Positions 10,171 through 22,795 of a DNA stretch of 64,000 bases are shown one piece after another. The translations under genes and the position numbers were made by a program. Within the stretch, counting starts at the first letter, position 1; every line of letters starts with the position of its first letter. The notes under the pieces are model-generated. The model was given only the letters and a program-made list of their open reading frames with translations, did not search any database and had not been told where the DNA came from. The DNA is from Monocercomonoides exilis (lineage: Eukaryota > Preaxostyla > Oxymonadida > Polymastigidae). The stretch spans positions 436,501 through 500,500 of the forward strand of contig LSRY02000057.1 in NCBI GenBank assembly GCA_001643675.2, read 5' to 3'.

Positions 10171-13100
10171 ACACATTAAAAAAACAATTGCAAACTTTAA
10201 TGTTCATTCAAATTTCATCTGTATATATGAAAATGTGCAAAATAACAATAAAAAGCGAAGTGTTTAATAAAATAAGATGAATAAAAGTATTAAATAGTCA
10301 AGTTCTATGGTAATAACAACACTCAGGACACTCAAAACAAAAATCTCGTTGAAAAGTGAGCAAGTCATTGATCTTAAAAATGAAACAAAATATTCGAGAT
10401 CTTTTCACTAAAATTCAAAAAAAAAAAGAAAAAATATTTTCAGGAAAAGAAAATAAAAATATTTTGAAGGTTTTCTGTTATTTTATTTTTTTTCTAAAAG
10501 TGCTCTTGGGAGCCAGAAATTTTAGGTCCCGATTAATTTTTTGGGTACCGATAAATTACTGACCTTTCATAAAGAAATTACTAATCATTCGAACAATGAA
10601 ATCGTTGATAAATGTTTGAAGGCTGACGAGGGTTTTGCAGCTCAATCCATTCTGAAGATTGATACTTTTATAAGTTTCCATTAGAATCAGATTTATTGAT
10701 CCAAAGGCATTTTGACATGTGTGCGATTATTTTTGAAATCTTAACTTTTTTCGAAAAGTTGTTTGAATAAATGTATTTTGTCTTTAACAAGAACTTAACT
10801 ATTCGAATGTTGAATGAATAATAATTGTTTTTAAAACCATTGATTGTGATTTGTTCATGATAAAATTATCACAAAAAGGCGTAATCACTTTTCATTGTTC
10901 GTTCATTAATATACAAAAATTCTTCAAATCAAAAATTTTGATTGAAAACATGTGATATCAAAAGCAATCACCCATATATTCGCGCAATCTCAAATTCAAA
11001 AAATCGATATGAAATATCAAATAATAAAAACTATTTAAGTCTTCAGTGCAAAATAAGAAGGAGTCAATAAGTGACCCTTTCCCAAAACTAATTGTTGATA
11101 AATTGTGGAAGATATATCTGAAATGTTTATATATATGCTGAAAACCATTACATTCTTTTCTGTAATTAACAGACAAATATAAATAAAAAATGTCAATAAA
11201 GGAAATGCTCCATAAAAAGTGAGCCCTATTATAAACACAAATATTTCCATTTGGAATTATTTTTTATGTGGTTAATAAATAATGAATTAATTATTTTTTT
11301 AATCACAAGAACAAAATGTTCTAATCTCTATTTAATAAACGTTAGTTGCTTTTTGATTATTGTCAAATATTTCGAATTTGTTTGAAAGTTTTTTTGATTT
11401 TGAATAACTTTTGTGCATACCTGAAAAACGAAAAATCTGCTTCTCAAGAGAGAAAATAGGAGGTTAAGCAGAAACTATTGCATATAATTATTTAGATTTC
11501 ATTTTTAGACTAAACTATGGCAATGACAAAAAGCAGATATATGAGAGAATAGTTATTTTAAAAAGGAATAAAAAAGTCTTATTGGAAATGGTGTTATGAT
11601 AGCTTTAAATTCGAAATAACAAGCTTCAATCAAATCTTTTTGAGAAACAAAAAAGATTATTATTTAAATATAAGCACACACAGCATATTGAATTATCCAA
11701 ATTATGTGCTAGAAGGATGCAATTAGACAAAATTAGCGAGAAAAAAGTAATTCAGTGATTAAAATAATCGCACATATTAGCTGCTGCTTTGATACGAATG
11801 CCAGAAAACACCAGCGAGAAGTTTTGGAAAATGTCTTGGCACACACACAAACTTTCCTTCAACAAAAAGTTTATCTGTAATTTGCTCAACAAAACAAAAA
11901 AGTGCGTTTGAATAATAATTAATTAATCAAAATTAAATGGTGCCTTTTGCAAATGCCTTTGCCCTTCGCTTTTTGCTTGGATAAATCCAACGAAATTAAG
12001 AATAGTGCACCATTTAATTTTTTGTTAATCTCCAATCATTCTTTATTCCGAGAAATATGCCAACGTTTTTCTTTCTTTTTCCCTTTTCAAGTGATTCATC
12101 TGTGGCTGCCCCCAACTCTCCATTCTGCTTCATCCACTGCTTTCTCTTGTTTGTATTTCGCTTTCAGATCCAGAATGCAGCTTCACAATAACCCCGCTCC
12201 GCTCAATGTATTCTGACCCGCATTCCTCCGACCCTTCACAATATGCAATTGCATCTGACACTGTCGCCATCGTGTACCCCGATGGCAAGTGCCCAACCAG
12301 ATACCGCTTCACCTGCATCAACGATGCTCTCCTTTCTGGATCTCCATCCAACCCGTTTTCCACCGCTTCACACATCTCTGATCCACGTATGCTCTCCATT
12401 CCTGGCCTCTCCCCATTCTTTATCTTCTCTCCAGCTGTCTCAGCCTCATACTCCCCAAACGGAATCTGCAGCGTCAAACACTCCCACAGCATCATCCCTA
12501 TCGAGAACACCACCGTCTTTTTCGTTGCATGCTTTTTGTCCCATTCAGCAGCTCTGGTGCCTTCCATCGCAAACACTCCTTTCTGTTGTCTTCATCATCC
12601 TCAAAGGCAGATGAGGGCAAAGAGTCGCTTTCATCATCACTTGCTGATGTCACAACTGTTGATGAAGATATGGAGGACGAAGTGTCTGAGTCTGATGAAC
12701 AATCTGAGTGCATGGCAATGCAGATGACCATGTGCTCGGAGAACAGCACAATGTGCGGACTCAGACTGCCCAGCGACTGAAGAGGGTTTTCCATTTCATC
12801 AAACGAGTGAAGGGCGAGATTAGCCACCCAGAACAGGATCTGGGCAGCTGTCATTTCTCTCTCTTGAAGACTTCCAATCGCCATCTCTTTTTTTCTCATT
12901 TCTCCCATGAAGAAGCATGAACAGCGAATCCCTCAGATCCACAATCAGCTTCTCATGTGGTGATGAACAGGCCATTGCATCCACCAAGTTCGACATCGAC
13001 GAGGTTGTCGGACACAGATCCTCTCCTCGAACAAATGTTGAATCTGAATCAGTCGTATCTGATGTTGAAGTGGATGAAATGGATGGGGAAGGCGTTCTCT

Positions 13101-16100
13101 TTCTCGATATATCATCATCTTCTTCTTCTTTCTCCAGCATCCATTGAGGAATCTTGTCTGAGTCTCTTCCAAGGATGTATTCAGTTGATCCACTCTCAGA
13201 GAGAAGATGCTCTGATGACTCAGAATGTTGCATATTCGTATCATACACCCTCTTCTTCATCCTCTCATCATTTTTCTTCTCGGCTTCTCTTTCTGCTCTC
13301 CTCCACTGCTCCTCAGGTGACATCTCCATCGTTACCATCTCAAATGCCTTCGGATCCTTTCTGATGTTGTCGTTCACAATCTCTCTCAAATCTTCTGCTT
13401 CATTCTTGACCTTCTTCCATCGAACAATAAATAAAATAAATCCAATCAGAACAATCAACAATATGATGCCCATGATTATCACAATCAACAACCAATACGA
13501 TTTCCTTCTTTTCCTCCCTCGACAATCCTTTCATCTCCATTGGCCTTGGGCTCACTTCTGTTCTTCAGGATGAAAGGATCAGTGGATGATGGGTTTTTGG
13601 CATTTCCAAACAGAATGAGCACTCTCACCTCTGCCTCATCTCCTGCCTCACGAATTATCTCCCTTTTCAGTCTCCCTTCGACTTCTGTCTCCGATGCATA
13701 TCCGCTCTCATCAAACTCATATTTCTCTATCTGCTTTTCATCGCCCATCTGCTTTACAATCATGAATGACAAGTTGCACGGGAGAAGCAGCTTCCCTTTG
13801 AACACAACCTCCATTTCTTCTCCTTTCTCATTTTCTTCAATACTTTCCAATACTGGGATGAAGAATGGTGATGCTCTTTCAGAAATAATCCCTTCAAAGC
13901 TGCACCCATCATTCGACATCCAAAGTGAGGTATTATCCTTCAATCCATCTCCACCTTTCAAACTCATCACATTCAATGTTCCAGAATCTGAACAGATAAT
14001 GTTTCTTCTCAATGATGGATATCTATCAATAGATGGATTATTATTCACAAACTCCCCCTTTTCAATCATCACATTTCCTCCGCTCACAGTCATCCCTCCC
14101 TTTGAGGAGTTGCAGATTGTTGTGTCTTTCATCATCACGGAACTGCTAGAAAAATCAACAACTGAACCATTCCACTGACAGATCTTATTACCAACGCCAT
14201 TTATTTCTTCGGTATTATCAGCCAGGTTTCCTTCAAATGTGCACGAATCCATCAAGATATTCTCAGTCAAAGCGATTGCCACTTGGCTCCCCTTTGATGG
14301 CTCTGATGTGCATTTATGAAAAGAACAGTTGCACATCTCAAAGTTAGTCATGTGCTGAGCTGTGCAAATAATGCAAGGCCCAGAAGACAGCCGGCTGATG
14401 TTTGAGAATGATGATAACGTCAAAGATAAAACGAGTGAAGAATGGCCATTTTCAAATGAAATTAGACTTTCATTTTGCAAAGAGATATTTGTGACTGCCA
14501 ACTTTGAAATTATCACTTTCTCACTCTTTCCACATTCAATCACTGAGCTTGTGCACTGGACATTGCAAGCAGTCAGATCTTCAAATGTTGCTCTTTCTGA
14601 GCACAATATCTGGAACATTGGTTTTGAGAATTCCAAATACCCAATGCTACATCGATCTGCCTCAAATATCCCATTTTCAACAACCAGCAGAGAAAAAGTC
14701 AAAAAGGGTTTGTGAATTCTCCAATGATCCACTCTCCGATAGAAATGAAACAGATTCGAGAATTAGAGATCCATTCAATTGGTGTATTAAGCACGAGCAG
14801 ACAACATTCTGCATTACACCAAAAACAAATGAAACTTTCTCAATTCTAACAGACTCTGATGTCGTCACAGCTCCTTCACCAGCCAAGTTCATCTCATTCA
14901 CTTTTATCTCAGCATTCCTGCTTGCCTCCATCGACTTGATTGTCACCTTTTGAGCTGAGCATGAACCAGCTAATATTGTCTCATTCCATATCAGCAGCTG
15001 CGAATAATCCGATGGAATGATGTGGCTCACCCCAACATTCAGCGATGAGCATGCACTCTTCATTTCCCCACAGTTCTTGCTGTTGCTACTGTTTCCCACA
15101 ATCGATGACACAAATATGAATTCGCTCCTGAACACATACACCCTCCCCAACAGATCCTCTTCGTCCCCATAATCGTCTGCTGTGCACCCCCATATCGCCA
15201 GCTCCTTCACAAATGGCTCCCCAAAGTTTATCAGGAACTGTGATTCACTTATCTGCGAGTCAAGGTCTATGCTCTTCACAAACACATCTCTCCCTTTCAA
15301 TGCAACATTCTCCTTGAATGTGATGTTCGACAGCACAAATGGCAAAGACTTCTTTGCAACACTCTGTGTTTTTAAAAACAATCCTCCGCCTCTCCCATTG
15401 TTCGAACAGAAACATTCTGTCACATTTGTGTGATTCATTTCCAGTCCCCCCTCTCTCATCGAGAAGGAAAAACATGCATCCTCCTTCATTCGAGCTTGCC
15501 GATCCACATTTATCAATTGTCGAATTCTCCATTTTCAATCTCATTTCATTCGGTACATCACAGAAAAGCAATGAAGGATTGCTTAACACGCTGTGCTTCA
15601 CATTCAAAAATAAACATTGCTCAAACAGAACATTCCACTCTTCTTCTGCATTATCATTTCCATTTTCTGGAATCTCATTTTCATTCATCACAATTGCACT
15701 TTTCCTGCTCAATGAAATTTCTTCAAAGGAAACATCGCTCACGGTTATCACACATCCAACTGATATGCTCATTATCTCATGCATTGATGCCAACCCTGCC
15801 ATCTTTGTCTTTTCAATCTCGACAATTCCTTTTGTGGCACTTATCAATACAAATGTCAATTCACCTTCAGCATTGTCACTTATGTGAATTGAACATCCTG
15901 CAATAGTCGTTTTGATTGCATCTGTACCTGTCTGGACGAGGATGTTTGCCTCGTTATCGAAGGCACTAGGGATCAGAATCCCCACTTCTTTGAATTGAAC
16001 AACCCCTTTGCATTCAACAACAGCATCCTTGTCTCCTTCAATTATTTTCACAAATTGAATTTTGTCTGTTTCGCCATTTGTTCCTTCCAGCCTCATCCCA

Positions 16101-18439
16101 CTCACACTCATTTCAGTCCTCACATCACAAGTCCCCTGAATGGCAATCGACTCAATCCCCAAACTACCCCCTCTCCTCATCCCATAATCAACAGATCCAC
16201 ACGGATACTCCAATAGCCCACACACAACCACATTGTTTCCTTCCTCTGCAACAAATACACTCGACCCAACCTCTTTCCAGAAATAGATCAGTGGGATTGC
16301 ACACTCTCTGTTTCCTCCATCATACCCTTTCATCGAATCTTCGGTCAGTATCTCCAGTCTATCTTTCACAAATGGCAGCGTTTCGTTCTTGATGCTGCTG
16401 ATAAGCGATAGAGATGAAACAAACAAATCTTTTCCATATTTTGCATTGTTCTGTTTGTCAGAAGAAAAAGTTGGAGAAGATATCACAAATGTTGCCTCGC
16501 CCATTTCACTCAACAAGTTCAACATTATTCCTCCTCCATATCCAACTTCTTCCCCTTCGTGCAGTGCTGTGCAATAATAAAACTCACACTCGCTCATCAA
16601 CAGATTCGTATTTGTGGATGCTTTATAAAAGAATGCACCACCTCCAATCTCTTCTTCCTCTCCTTCAACGGAACACCCTTCAAATGTGCAGTCATTTATT
16701 TCTGCTTTGTAATCGCTTCCATCATGACCATTCATTATGCTGATGCACCCTCCACTTCCCTTCGAACGAGTAATCGATGAAAATGTGCATCCTGTTATCT
16801 TCTCGATATTTCCATTGTGGCACTCAACAACACATCCATTGCCAAATGTGATTTCTCCAAAATCGCTGTTTGTTATATTCAGTGAAGGCCTTGAATTAAT
16901 ACTTCCCTCAACAATGAAAAACGATGAATCTCCTTTTTTATATTCACTGTTGAAAACTCAATCACTTCCACAGCTCCTCCAACAACACTCACAAACACTG
17001 TTGAAATAGAATCAGTGCCTCCTTCCATCCCACATTTGTTCAGTGTGAGTTTCCCTGAATGACACTCAAATACACTTTCATGAGATGAAAGCGATTGAAT
17101 CAAAGAAAATACAATGCTGGTCATTGACACAGAAACTGAGTTCTCAATCAATCCGCTTTGCGTTCCATCTGTCAGATCGGCAACACCACATTTCATTTCA
17201 TTCTGATTTGCCTTGATGTTCCATTCATCTGTCCTCAAGCTCACTTCATCCTCAAAGGCAAATGATTCAAAAATGGTTATGTCTTTTTTCTTCCCTTCAA
17301 AGTGGACTGATGCTGCCTTCTCAATCGTGGAGCATGGAAACTCTTTAAATCCACACATCGAAAAATCATGGCTCAGTGATCCTCCTCCAACAAATGCTGG
17401 CGCAGAAAAGTTATTCCACAAAAAAACACAAAGTGGAATTGGGAACGATTCATCTCCATTTTCAAATCCTTGCATTTTGCTCTTCGTCTCTAACGAATCA
17501 GTCAACGAAGCGATTTTCCCACTTTTTGCTGTTGTTTCCAGATCGATTGAGTCAATAAAAATGTCACTTCCCCATTTGGCTCTGTTCCCCTCAAATGCTG
17601 ATGAAACAAGAAACTCTACATTTATATCTCTCACTTTCAGCCCAACCCCTCCTCCTCTCCCTTGAGTAGTCGAGGCATAACAGTTTCTCACAATACCTCC
17701 ATTCATTGTCAATGAACCAACATTCCCCATTTCAATCATCATCCCTCCTCCAAACTCAGAGTCTTCACTCCCACAGCCATCAATCGTGCATCCATCAAGA
17801 GTTATTGAATATGACCCTTCACCCACATTCATCAGCGATGATCCTGCTGTTGTCCTCACAATGTTGCTGAATGTGCAGTTATCCAGAGACAATGAAACTG
17901 AAGATCCTTGAGGCAGAGATATCGCACTTGTGGTGCTGAATGTTTGTCCCCATCTCACACCCTTCATCTTCAAACTTCCCCCTTCCATCTTCACAAGCGA
18001 GTTCTGAATGCTCCTCTCTTCTGAATGATCTGCATCCATTGAAATATTCAATCTCTCCAAATTGATCCCTCCAGCCCCTTGAACCTCAAACAATATGCTT
18101 CTTCGGTTGTTTTCAAGTGACGAATTGTGAACCACTGACAGATCACTCACAGTCAACTCCCCTGTTCCAACGCAAAACAGGCTCAGTCCATTTGATTCAA
18201 ATTGTGTTTCAATGGCTGAGCCAGCTGGAGAAACTCCATTCACAAAGATTGTTTTCTCCCCAATATCAACTCCTTTTCCTTCCACAACTGTTCCACTCAA
18301 CACCTTGATTTCCTCCACAAATCCAGAAATCATTTGGGAAAGGCAATGGCTGATTGTGAAGCATGAGCAGCTTTCATTCAATCCACAGCTGAATGTGTCT
18401 TTTGCATTTGGCTGTGTTTGAACTGAAGCAACAAATCTT
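10171..18439 (-). repeat. Right arm of the 8.27-kb palindrome
   Basis: Reverse complement of 1699-9972, five bases shorter overall. In the noncoding part the missing bases are in T/A runs opposite 8573 (7 vs 6), 8745 (9 vs 7), 8790 (6 vs 5) and 8842 (8 vs 7). In the coding part the six one-base changes cancel. Its outer edge at 18439 lies inside the minus-strand receptor gene, where the paralogous 5' part begins. Confidence 0.93.
12042..12047 (-). promoter_or_regulatory. Candidate poly(A) signal of the minus receptor copy
   Basis: On the minus strand this reads AATAAA, 82 bp after the stop at 12130. It is the palindromic partner of the signal at 8091. Confidence 0.5.
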
Positions 18440-20037
18440 ATTCTCCCTCCATCATTTCTCAGCCATTCACTTTTATCAACAATGGATGAATAATTTGTTG
18501 AAACTCTGTTTTTTGTTGTTCTAGTCGAAAAGCAAGTGTTATCAATAAGGTTTATTGTTGAGTTATAAATTACAATATCATTCCCTCCTTTATGAGCGAC
18601 GTTGTTGTGAAAAAAGCAGAAAAACATAATAATCTCTTTATATTTATTATTTTTGTCAATATATATTCCTCCTGCCCCTCCGATTGATAAACAATTCAAA
18701 AAGCAACATGAAAGGTAATACTTTTTGGCGTTGCATCTGATTATCTCACATGCTCCTCCAGCTGAACTTATTTCTAAATTTGCGCTGCAATAGTTAAACA
18801 AACAGTCGATCATGAGGATTTCTTGACCATTGACAGGACAATCTCCAACACTTATCCCACCTCCATCATTTCCTGACCAACAATCTTTGAAGAAACAATT
18901 TGAAGAAAAAGCTTTTGAAATTATTGCATAATAACAAATTCCACCACCTCCTCTATCTCCTTCAAGCATTGCACATGTGCAATTGTCGAACTTACAGTGT
19001 TCAACATTTGCCTCAAGGATATTTTCCCCATAAATACCACCTCCCCTTGTTTTTGTTGCTTCACAATTCGAAAATGAAGAATTGAGAACTGTGAGAATTG
19101 CATCTGGATTGTCGTGCACATAAAGTGCTCCACCACATTCAGCTGTTTCATTGATCCATTCACTCAACTCAAAGAATTGGGTCTCTGATGTGCTCAACCT
19201 GTTTCTTTTGTTCAGTGAGTTTTCGATTCTCATATTATTTATGAATGATGAATTTGTTGATGAAAATGAAGATGAATGAACAGTTCCACAAATGATTCCT
19301 CCTTGAAGTCCATTTGTTGAATCACATATTTGACAATTGTCAAGAACACTTTTCCAGGCTCCGAGTTTTATTTTTTCAAAATTTGAATTATGATATTGAG
19401 TAATGTTGAAAAAAGAACATTTTGATATTTCTTCAGAATCACAACATCCAGAATGTAGAATGCTTCCACAATTCAAAATCACATTGTTGCAGAATGATGA
19501 TTCAGATAATCTTAGTGAGGCTGTGAGTGACGTTGAAGAAAGGCTGCTCATTTGTTGATTTTTTGGAGACTGATATGAAACATTGAAGAGATTGAATAAG
19601 CCAAGACAATGAACAGGAGAAACACTCATCTTTTCTGATACAACAATTGTGATATGTTCAAACTCACACTTTGAAAAAGTATCTATTGATATGAAAGGTA
19701 TGGATCCATATGTTTTTATTATTAATGACGATGCAATCATTGATGCATTTGTTTCTACCATCGATGATTGGACTTCAGTCAGATCTCTTCTGTCACTGAT
19801 CAACATTAAGCCAAGATAAGAAATCTTGTTTGAATAATCAAAATCTTTCTGCTCTTTCCCAAAGAAAAATCCATCTTTTTCAAGCAACCGTGTGTAAATT
19901 GTTTTTGATTGAAAGTCATCATTTAACAAAGAAAAACTCTCCTGAGCTTTATTCATTTCTATTCCCTTCTCAAAGCGTTGGAAAGAATGAATCATCAAAA
20001 CGAATGCAATAACAGTCCATTTTTTAGAAACAATCAT
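12130..20037 (-). pseudogene. Second receptor copy, different N-terminus, six homopolymer frameshifts
   Basis: This convergent paralogue starts at ATG 20037 with signal-like MIVSKKWTVIAFVLM and has an open frame of 1,052 codons to 16879. Past that point the frame breaks. Compared with the plus copy, one-base changes occur in homopolymers near 16939 (6 vs 7 A), 15454 (6 vs 5 G), 14694 (5 vs 4 T), 13505 (2 vs 3 G), 12900 (7 vs 6 A) and 12536 (5 vs 6 A), counted on the coding strand. Net length change is zero, so removing the breaks would give about 2,635 codons ending at the same TGA. From 18439 inward I see no substitution against the plus copy. Upstream, the first 530 or so residues are only related: both carry GGALYVHDN and a GGGIY repeat, but the rest has diverged. 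As typed it is broken. Because every lesion is a homopolymer change, consensus error is as likely as true pseudogenisation. Confidence 0.75.
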
Positions 20038-20594
20038 TGTTTTTATTTAGCTTGTGGTTCTTGCTCACTTGTCAAAGATCTCTTTTCCCAGAATAACTAA
20101 TTTTCAATTGACAAATTGAGGTCTTATTTTTTCTTTTTGAAAAAAGCCACAATTTATTGTGAACTTTTCGTTTATTTTATTTTATTATAAGTCCAACATT
20201 GGCAAAAAATATAATAATGATAAAACAATAAATAACGAAAGAATTATAAAAGTTGAGCGAAACAAAAAACAGAAAGAAAAGTGCATCAAAATGAAAAGTC
20301 TTATCCAGCTGAATATTAATCACAACTGATTCCAGAAAAACTAGCCGAAAAATAGAAAAAATAACATCTCGAATAATTTGATTTTTGAATGATTATAACG
20401 TATTTTTTTTCACAAATTCCAAGGAGTATTTTTCCATTATTATTGAGTGATTTTTCATTTTTTAATTTGAACACTTAATATTTCTCATAGTCAACTTTGT
20501 TTAATATAACAACAACCAAATGATTTCCTTTGAACACTGAGATTTTCATTTGCGTGGGGTTTATAAAAGGATATTTATTATTTATTTTTATTTT
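20038..20594. other. Noncoding upstream region of the minus receptor copy
   Basis: AT-rich DNA between the minus receptor start and the left end of the transposon. It must carry the promoter of the minus copy, but I see no motif I can defend. It shows no obvious similarity to the 229 bp upstream of the plus copy, so the two copies may be controlled differently. Confidence 0.5.
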
Positions 20595-20596
20595 TA

Positions 20597-20620
20597 GGGT
20601 GATTTATGTACCTGGACTTT
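20597..20620 (+). repeat. Left terminal inverted repeat of the transposon
   Basis: Begins GGGTGATTTAT immediately after a TA dinucleotide and continues GTACCTGGACTTT. The right end reads GGGTGATTTAT then TAACCCGAACTTT on the opposite strand. Confidence 0.7.
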
Positions 20621-20776
20621 AATTTATTTTTGGTTCGAAATAAAAAAAAATTTTTTTTCAAGCAATCCTATTTTGATAACAAAAATTGAAATGATTAATA
20701 ATGTATATAATCAACAAGTTCTCTCTTCATAATTTTTCTGGAATTTTTATAATTTGATTCATCGTCCAAAACATCA

Positions 20777-22276
20777 TCATTCAAAATGTCTGATTTGCAA
20801 TACTTTCTTTTTTTTGGGCTTTTCAGCTTCGAAAAGAATTTTTTCTTCGTTTTCTTTTTTCTTTTCTTTTCTTTTCATATCTTCTTTCATTTCCTTTTCT
20901 TTTTTCCATTCTTCAAGAAATTTTTGTTCAGTAATAATTTTTCCAAAAAAATCAAACCTATTTGTTCTCTTTTTCAGTGTCACTGAAGGTTCCTTTGGAA
21001 GTGTTGATAGTACTAAATGCCACTCGTTTGAAAGCACGCCGCTTTTCTTGAACGAGGAAACAACAGTTACTGGAAGCAGTGCAGTCTGAAGAGCTTGTGG
21101 AAGAACATTGGAGAGAAATGGAAGAATTCGGAGGCACAGAGTACAGAGAGTTGATGCATTTCTTGAAGACTGCAAACACACCACAATCAAGAGGTTGTGT
21201 GATGTGTGAGCTGTGAGGAATAAAAGTGACGACGTCAATGTTGTTATCAGCAAATTTCTGCCATATGTCAGGCTGAGCCCGAGAAGAGTGAGAATCCAAA
21301 AGAAGAAGACATCTCTCGTTGGTTTTCATTAATATTTTCCTTCTTTCGATGATTCCAGTTAATAAAACCTCTTCTGCGTATCTTTGAAATATGCTTTCCG
21401 TCATCCATCCATCGTTGTTATCCCAAACATCAATGAATGCGCTCAGAAGAACTCGCATTTCCTTTGGCAATTTGTGGCATGGCCACAATACAACGCTTTT
21501 GAGAGGATATCCATCTGCAGCAGCTGCGACAACCAAAGTGGCATTTGGCATGTTTGTGGGTGTTGTATGAAATCCAGCTGGTACTCCTGAAGGGTGAATC
21601 ATTAGAGTTTTGAAGTAATCAGATTTGCGAAGTGATTATTCATCAGTGTTAAAGATTAAAGAAGGTGAATAATGATGAGGATTGTGAAGATTTTGTAGAA
21701 GCTCGTAGAAAGGAAGAAGAGCTTGTTGATTGGATACTGAGAGACGTTGGATATCCACATTTCTGGGCATGGACGCTTTGAGCTCAGAATTCCTTTTTGC
21801 AAATAGATATGGATATGATTTGGACACACTGGTGTTTTCATCAACATCAGTTTCTGATCGTCTTTTTTTTGTCGGAAAGGACGTATTCTATCTGAAAAAT
21901 ATTTATTATAAAAAACGAAAGATAAATGAATGTATAATCAAACTAATTCTCTTGTTCTCTTTGCATTTAAACTTGTTCCGGATAAACTTTCGATTTTAAT
22001 AACTCCAACAATAATGTTTTTGTCCTCTTCATTGAATAGTTCTGGCCTGCCAGGTTTTGCAACAGCTCTGCCGCTTTCAATTACTGAAACTGCTCTGATT
22101 ACTGCTGAACGCGAGAATTCTTTAGAATTTATTGAGTCAACAATTCGAACATGTCCTTCAACAACTGTGCGCGCCATGAATTCAAATCGATTTTCAATTC
22201 TTCGATTTTCAAATGACATCATTTTTTCTCGAAGAATTAACTGTCCACGTTCTCTTTTGGTTTTCACAACACTCAT
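20777..22276 (-). pseudogene. Disrupted DDE_1 (pogo/Tigger-like) transposase
   Basis: Reading down the minus strand: 22276-21938 encodes a basic, probably DNA-binding region (KPGRPELFNEEDKNIIVGV). A likely intron with donor GTTTGA near 21940 and a T-rich acceptor TTTTTCAG near 21890 follows. Next comes a basic KKRRSETDVDE stretch and the DDE core: IFNTDE near 21640, LLLLDSHSSRAQPD and FIPHSSHITQPLDCGVF further on. The last two are the characteristic second and third catalytic regions of DDE_1 transposases. Two lesions are visible: a frame slip in an A8 run near 21865, and an in-frame TAA right after IFNTDE, where active relatives have DET. The C-terminus is ambiguous because two frames overlap near 20960-21250; one ends in a Lys/Glu-rich tail at 20777. 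Probably inactive. Confidence 0.75.
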
Positions 22277-22625
22277 TAAAAAAATATTCTGGTAATGATC
22301 TTTTTTTATTTTTATTAAAAAATAATTTTTGAAACGAAAAAAATCAAAAAAAAAAAAATATTTTCTATTTAACTTTAACTTAGACAGCCCATTTGTTATT
22401 ACCTAATCTCTTCAGTGGAGGCACTAATCAGAGATGGAGGAGCTAACCCCCCCTATCTCTCTCTCTTTCTCTTTCTCTCTCTCTCTCTCCCATCAGAGAT
22501 TAGGTATAGTAATTTAAACTAGAATTTCAGTCACGAAATTTTCGTTATATACTGAAAACAATAAGAAAAATATAAAAAGTGGGTTGATTAAACTTATTAT
22601 CAAAAAAAAAGTCCGGGTTTTTAAA

Positions 22626-22649
22626 AAAGTTCGGGTTAATAAATCACCC
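22626..22649 (-). repeat. Right terminal inverted repeat of the transposon
   Basis: On the minus strand it begins GGGTGATTTAT directly inside the TA at 22650-22651, mirroring the left end. Confidence 0.7.
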
Positions 22650-22795
22650 TATATTCTTTTTCTTTTTTCTAAGAAATTTTAACAGAATTATTAGCTGATG
22701 AGAAAATTTTTTATTTTTATGTAATGTCAGTTTCAACTCATAATTTTTTTCAAAAATCGAACCTCATAAGGAATTCAAGTTTTGAATTCAAAAGA

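Larger units (their letters stand above)
8009..12129. other. Noncoding DNA between the two convergent receptor genes
   Basis: AT-rich DNA that is itself part of the palindrome. Short open frames of 60-90 codons occur here in mirrored pairs (for example 8893-9108 and 11035-11250), but they have AT-driven composition, no recognisable domain, and appear twice only because the arms are identical. No tRNA or other RNA gene was seen. It contains the 3' processing signals and a 14-bp hairpin listed separately. Confidence 0.7.
20597..22649 (-). mobile_element. Tc1/mariner-pogo type DNA transposon with TA target duplication
   Basis: About 2.05 kb. The two ends share the 11-mer GGGTGATTTAT in inverted orientation (left 20597-20607, right 22639-22649), and imperfect matching continues for roughly 25 bp. 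A TA dinucleotide flanks each end (20595-20596 and 22650-22651), as expected for this superfamily. Inside, on the minus strand, lies a DDE_1-like transposase with disruptions. The right part also holds a CT-rich tract (about 22455-22490) bounded by inverted decamers ACCTAATCTC (22401-22410) and GAGATTAGGT (22496-22505). Confidence 0.75.
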
